A stretch of DNA of 64,000 nucleotides, taken from Hymenolepis diminuta (lineage: Eukaryota > Platyhelminthes > Cestoda > Cyclophyllidea > Hymenolepididae). The notes under the pieces were generated by a model, which did not search any database, was not told where the DNA came from, and saw nothing but the letters and a program-made list of their open reading frames with translations. The position numbers and the translations under genes were made by a program. Position 1 is the stretch's first letter; every line of letters starts with the position of its first letter. This document shows, in pieces, positions 59,416 to 64,000 of the stretch. The stretch is from assembly GCA_900708905.1 (NCBI GenBank), contig CAADRB010000059.1:619104-683103 (forward strand). Direction: 5' to 3'.

Positions 59416-61540
59416 GAGTGCTGCAACTTTAGTTTCCCCTCCGTGGCACTTCATGATACTACCATTGTACCTAACATGCATGTTTTAAAGTGCCCCCCTA
59501 AATGAAATAGGAAAATCATTTTTATAAATTACATATTACTCACTCAAATCAATATTTACAGGACTCAGGAAATCTTTGGCAAATGAGCATCGTCATGGAA
59601 TCTTTCTTGGGAGAAGTCACAATCCTTGCACTTCTCTTGACTAACACGATTGATTGTCAGATCATAGGATGGAGAGCGAAAAATTTTGATACTGAGATCT
59701 AAGATGTATGCGTTGATGGCTACGATATTTTGCTTGCAGCTCATAGGTGCTCTCTTTGGCTTCTAACCAATCTTGATCGGCTAATAAGCTCCATATATTT
59801 TGGGTACGAATTCGCTCAGCACTCCGGAGGGGAAGTGGTGGTGGGGGGAGGGGGAGGAGGGTCGAATTTTTAGAATACTCACCTATGAACTATCCAATAA
59901 ATAAATTGCATGAAATTTAAGTCCAAAATAAGTAAGTGAAGTGTGCTTTTAATCTACTTCACCAATTTATCCCTTATTGAAGTGTTTTAGACGCTTTACG
60001 GAGATGGAAATAGTTGTTTTCTCTTGCTTTAGCGTGGGTTTGAATCTTACGACGTAATATTCGAATGCACATTGACATCTGTTCGTACGCAACTGTCACA
60101 GGTTTTAGTATTGCCGCATAATAATGAATTTAGAAATTAGTAAATACCAGGGGTAACATACAGAGCATATATGATCATTAAGGCTTATCAACTGATTGTA
60201 TCATTCAAAATCAATCAATCAATATACAATTGATTGGTGTTATTTACTATTCGATTGTTATAACTTGCCGTGTTTTGCTATACTTTTAATACGAATAAAT
60301 GATGAGTTGAAACAAATAATTCTGATGCAGGTGTTATTCAGGAAATATTTTCACATAAGGAGAAATAATAGGCAAGAATAGGCATAATCTGGGCAGAATG
60401 TGTCAGGGGATTTGTAAGGACATTTTCGTCCCAAATGGACACCAAACACACGAGCACGTTCGTCCACCCACCTTCACCCCACCAGCCGACACATACACAC
60501 CTTCGCGACACAACACAAAATCACACACAAATGAACAGGTTGGGTCCTCCTAATCCCCTACCATTTTCCCTTCCCGTAGTACGTGTTTCTGTAAGGTGGG
60601 AAAGTTCGAAATTGTGCAGTTGTGAAGTGTCCCCCTTCCCAATTTCTCTACCTCCCCGAATTCACCATATGTTAGTCTGACTTTATTCCTATTTGTAATT
60701 GTGTAACATTTATTTCCAAAAAGACACTGTATTTAAATCGAAACATGCGTGTAGTCCGTATATCGTTATTGCGACAAAATGTAATATTTTCACAAATACG
60801 GAGTTAGATTTTGTGTACTAACATTAAACTTCCAGGTATTCTAAGTTGGAATTGACAGTATTTCTTAAAATGTCATTTCGCGATTTGAAATGATTGCATT
60901 TTCGGTTCGCCAAACGTGCATCAATTTTTAAATAAAATTTTCTAAGCGCCTTTTATGAAAGTAATTCTTATGTGACTGACAGAACGAAAATCGTTTGCAA
61001 TTATTAATCATGAGAATACATGATCAAAGGATCATGATACGAGTCCCGTAAGGTAAGAAACTGGATGAGGATCATGTAAAGTAGGTACTGGAGTCAGAAC
61101 ATTAGGAGTCTTAATTGAAACCTATTGATTAGTTAAGTTAATTCCATGGTTGATTATGTCACCCCCGATACACTGGAACCTTTTCACAGCTCAAGCAGTT
61201 ATTTGAGAATAGCAACGACGTTTTCACTGAAAGAAAAATTACTCCTTTCAACGGAAGGAACAAGGGAACACATTAAGTCAATTATACTATCGATATTTTG
61301 ATTTGTGGTTGTTTTATCGCAACCATTCATCAAATTTAATTATAGTACAATGAAAATAAAGTGAATAATTGATTCTTATAAAACACCCCCTCTTTATTAA
61401 ATTCAAATTAATTATGAGTCTGCATTCTTCGCAAATTTTCCCCCACTTAGTAATTTATTAGCATGTCAAATTTATTCTTTTTTAATTGTTTTTAAAAATA
61501 ATGCGCCAAGCTAAAACGAATACAATTTACAATTTCCCTC
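59416..61540. other. Intergenic, no recognised gene
   Basis: A G-rich tract capable of quadruplex formation lies at 59825-59862, and a C/A-rich stretch at 60435-60530 gives a spurious His/Thr/Pro-rich frame. Nothing else was recognised. Confidence 0.4.
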
Positions 61541-61549
61541 TGCACTCTA

Positions 61550-61670
61550 ATTGGTCCTCAACCTCGGCAGCGTCCTATTGGTTTACTGTGTTAGCGCGCG
61601 CAGGTAACCGAAATTGGGGGTGGATAGAGCGACAGCACGCGTGAATGAGAGGCGGCCTCTCATTGGCTCG
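61550..61670 (+). promoter_or_regulatory. CCAAT-box cluster, probable promoter of the DM gene
   Basis: ATTGG (inverted CCAAT) occurs four times, at 61550, 61577, 61613 and 61662, in a GC-rich, CpG-containing 120-base block within very AT-rich DNA. Such arrays bind NF-Y. The block ends about 270 bases before the proposed first coding exon at 61936, which fits a TATA-less promoter. Confidence 0.5.
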
Positions 61671-61935
61671 TGAATTCAGGCGTGCGCGATTAGGGTACAA
61701 CGACTTTCTAACAGTGACTTCGCCCAACTCCATTGTAACAATATTCACTTAGCTAAGCCATCTCGTAACATTGTTTCTTTTGTAACGAAGGGAAAACAAA
61801 AGCAACTCAACTCATCCAATTTCTATTTTATTCATTCAATCGAGAGCCCCAACCATTATCCCATTGTTATTCAACGCCACTGTGTACTAATTCTCTACTC
61901 CCCTAAAATACAATCGATCTCAATTCAAGTGGTCC

Positions 61936-64000
61936 ATGGATCGGTAGGTTACAACACCCTTTAATACTGCTTTTATTTGCCCCTTTTTGCTGTGCAATGT
62001 ACCACTTCTCTCATTTTAATACATATTTTTTCTATTCTTAATAAAAAATAAAGTTAATCTATTTTAAAAAGAGTGATCATTGTTGTTAGGACGCTGGTCT
62101 GATTGGTTGTCCGAAAAGTCGGGCATTTTTATTATTAGGAGATGGGAGACCATCTGTATGAGCCTGGAGGCTAGATAGTACCTTAACTTCTCCCTAAAGA
62201 GGGTCAGAATAAGTGGTGAAAGGGGGTGAGTTTGAGGATCTGCTCAAACTGAGAGGTGTTGGGGATGTGGCCGGAGGGGGATACGAAGGCGCCAATAATT
62301 TATCTTCTCACCTCTACCTTCCTACCTCCCTCTTCCTCCCTAATTCGCATCCCACCTTTCGTCCATGGGATTTGTCCTACTTTATTCCCATCGTAATTTT
62401 AATACTCAAATTAAGGACTCACGATTTAAAATTGTCAGTTCTGAAAATAGCGAGTTATTTAGAAGCATTCGATTTGCTAATATCAACTTCACCTCTCCGC
62501 ATATTTAGATGTTATTATAAAACATGACTGAATCTTGATTCTTACCTTTATGACTTTTGAAAGTCCTCTCAGAAATGTTAAGAGATCAATTACTTCCCAA
62601 TGTCGACAGGTATGTCGCCAATTTCAACAACCTATTCGCGTTACCTGACTGAAATAATCTTACCCTTTTTCACATTTTAATTGACAGGTAATGCAGTTAT
62701 ATAAAGTTCTATTATATATTTCCAGTGCTTTAATTAAATTGGGCTTTTGAAGTTATATCAAGAATACAAAATGAAGAGGAAGTTGCGTATTTCATATCAA
62801 TTTTAAAGTGACCACCTCTTTTCTACAGTTCAACCACGTCAGAAGTCATTGTTATCTTTCATCAAGACGTAAAGTGAAGTCGTTTTGATGCTTTTTTCAT
62901 TTTGTTGCTACAAAGTAGTGTCGAATACAGCTTGTTTCGGCAAATTCTTTAGCACTTCTTATTCAACAGCTCGCATACCCAAAGTAACGATGTGGCGAAG
63001 GACATTCCAGAATACACTATTGGAATTAAGAAGAGGAATGAGGCCAAGATATTCCTTTATTGAAATCGTGTGTTAATTTTCAAATATAATTATATGGGGC
63101 TAACGAAAATTCTTTCTTGCTGGCGAATAATTTATGACCATAATGTGGGGAACTCGAAGAATTTTTCTTCCATAAAAATCCCCTCGTTAAATTTTCAATA
63201 TAGAGGTCGTGGATTCCGAACATCTAGTTGGGAAATACTTTTTGAAATATATTAATTATTCCGCCCATACTTGGATTTCTACAACGGCATTTACCTAGCA
63301 TATTTGATTACCTTTTTAAGATTAAGAATCCACCTTTACTGAACCGCGACTTTTCCTAAATAATCCTTGGTTCGTTTTATAGAGCAGCATTAGGGACCAA
63401 TCCCACACCACGTGATTGGTTAAACCAGAGCCTCAAAGTCGAGCCAGGATTCACAGCCACCTCAACCTCACGACGTGTTGTCTGCGGTACTGGAACAGTC
63501 AACACATCTGCCTATTTCAGTTCCACCACAACGGCTCACTTCGAAAGCACTGAGGGTAGTACGGACTACACCGCATTCACAATTCCCCGACTTGGAGCCA
63601 CGTCGGCTAACCCCAATTCGACATTCCCGGTTCACCACGCCTTCGGACCCCCACCACCTTCTCAAACAGGAGTTCCACCACCCATGGTGCCCTTTCATCC
63701 GGTGGCACCGCCTACAGACACACCAGGAACCCTAACTAGAGCCCACGCAATGCATTCCCTCTTTGAAACCTACACCACATTCGAAAGCGGAACTACTCGG
63801 CAGCACACGAGTGTTCGTATGGACCATCACATTCTTCCAACCCACTCAGGGAAGAGTGGACGCTGTAGAAAGGACTCGGGATCCTCTACAGAAGATAATG
63901 GAAAGGAAGCTGCATCAGGTGATATGGAAGTTGGTTCTGGTTCCGCTGTTGTTTCAAGAGCATCTTACATGTGTCGAAAGTGTAAGGCACATGGACAAGC
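61936..64000 (+). CDS. DM-domain (DMRT-like) regulator, 3' part off the window
   Basis: The main exon starts at 63383 after a TTTTATAG acceptor and stays open to the window end. The last codons read YMCRKCKAHGQ: CxxCxxHG is the first zinc-binding group of the DM domain (CARCRNHG in DMRT proteins), with Cys codons at 63972 and 63981 and His at 63990. DM proteins control sexual differentiation and neural fates. Before it lie about 200 residues rich in Ser, Thr and Pro (FGPPPPSQTGVPPPM), so the domain would be far from the N-terminus, which is unusual for DMRT proteins. The proposed first exon, ATGGATCG at 61936-61943 with donor GTAGGT, leaves phase 2, exactly what the exon at 63383 needs; this join is inference. 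The second half of the DM domain is beyond the edge, so the family call rests on eight residues. Confidence 0.5.

Noticed and set aside
60435..60680. His/Thr/Pro-rich plus-strand frame
   Set aside because: A C/A-rich low-complexity stretch with no splice sites or homology.
1..64000. CRISPR arrays, operons, prokaryotic ribosome binding sites
   Set aside because: No regularly spaced repeats; spliced genes show the window is eukaryotic nuclear DNA.

Overview
This is a eukaryotic nuclear segment, AT-rich, with intron-broken genes and decayed transposons. The intron structure and protein families suggest a parasitic flatworm, most likely a tapeworm. The fasciclin gene has very short introns falling into two size classes, about 40-46 and 68-77 nt, a pattern I associate with tapeworms. 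Cut-and-paste mariner copies and tRNA-like SINEs also fit. The species assignment is inference.

Four protein-coding genes can be reconstructed exon by exon, with reading phase kept across every junction I propose, and a fifth runs off the right edge. (1) 7037-19269, minus: AVL9, a DENN-family secretory-pathway protein, 15 coding exons, 777 residues. (2) 32686-34241, minus: an F-box-like protein, 3 exons, 381 residues. (3) 34741-36598, minus: LTV1, a 40S ribosome assembly factor, 3 exons found, N-terminal exon not found. (4) 38029-41648, plus: a secreted EMI/FAS1 protein of the periostin/TGFBI type, 14 exons, 761 residues. (5) 61936 to beyond 64000, plus: a DM-domain (doublesex/mab-3-like) regulator whose zinc-binding domain starts in the last 30 bases. 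Genes 3 and 4 are divergent, about 1.4 kb apart. AVL9 (trafficking), LTV1 (ribosome export) and the F-box protein (probably ubiquitin targeting) are housekeeping-type genes and do not form a pathway together.

The rest is repeats and non-coding sequence. Two near-identical mariner copies lie in inverted orientation at 9.0-10.2 kb (inside an AVL9 intron) and 27.5-28.4 kb; the second has lost the transposase N-terminus. A Ty3/gypsy pol fossil occupies 48-50 kb on the minus strand. A solo LTR at 43152-43680 has a partner at 1-430 in the opposite orientation. A tRNA-derived SINE family is present in at least four copies, two of them in introns of AVL9 and LTV1. Several older repeat pairs link distant intergenic regions.

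I found no CRISPR array, operon, rRNA, convincing tRNA or obviously novel defence or metabolic system. The points most worth a second look are the very small coding exons (8, 27 and 34 nt), the CCAAT-rich promoter-like block before the DM gene, the inverted mariner pair spanning most of AVL9, and the SINE family.
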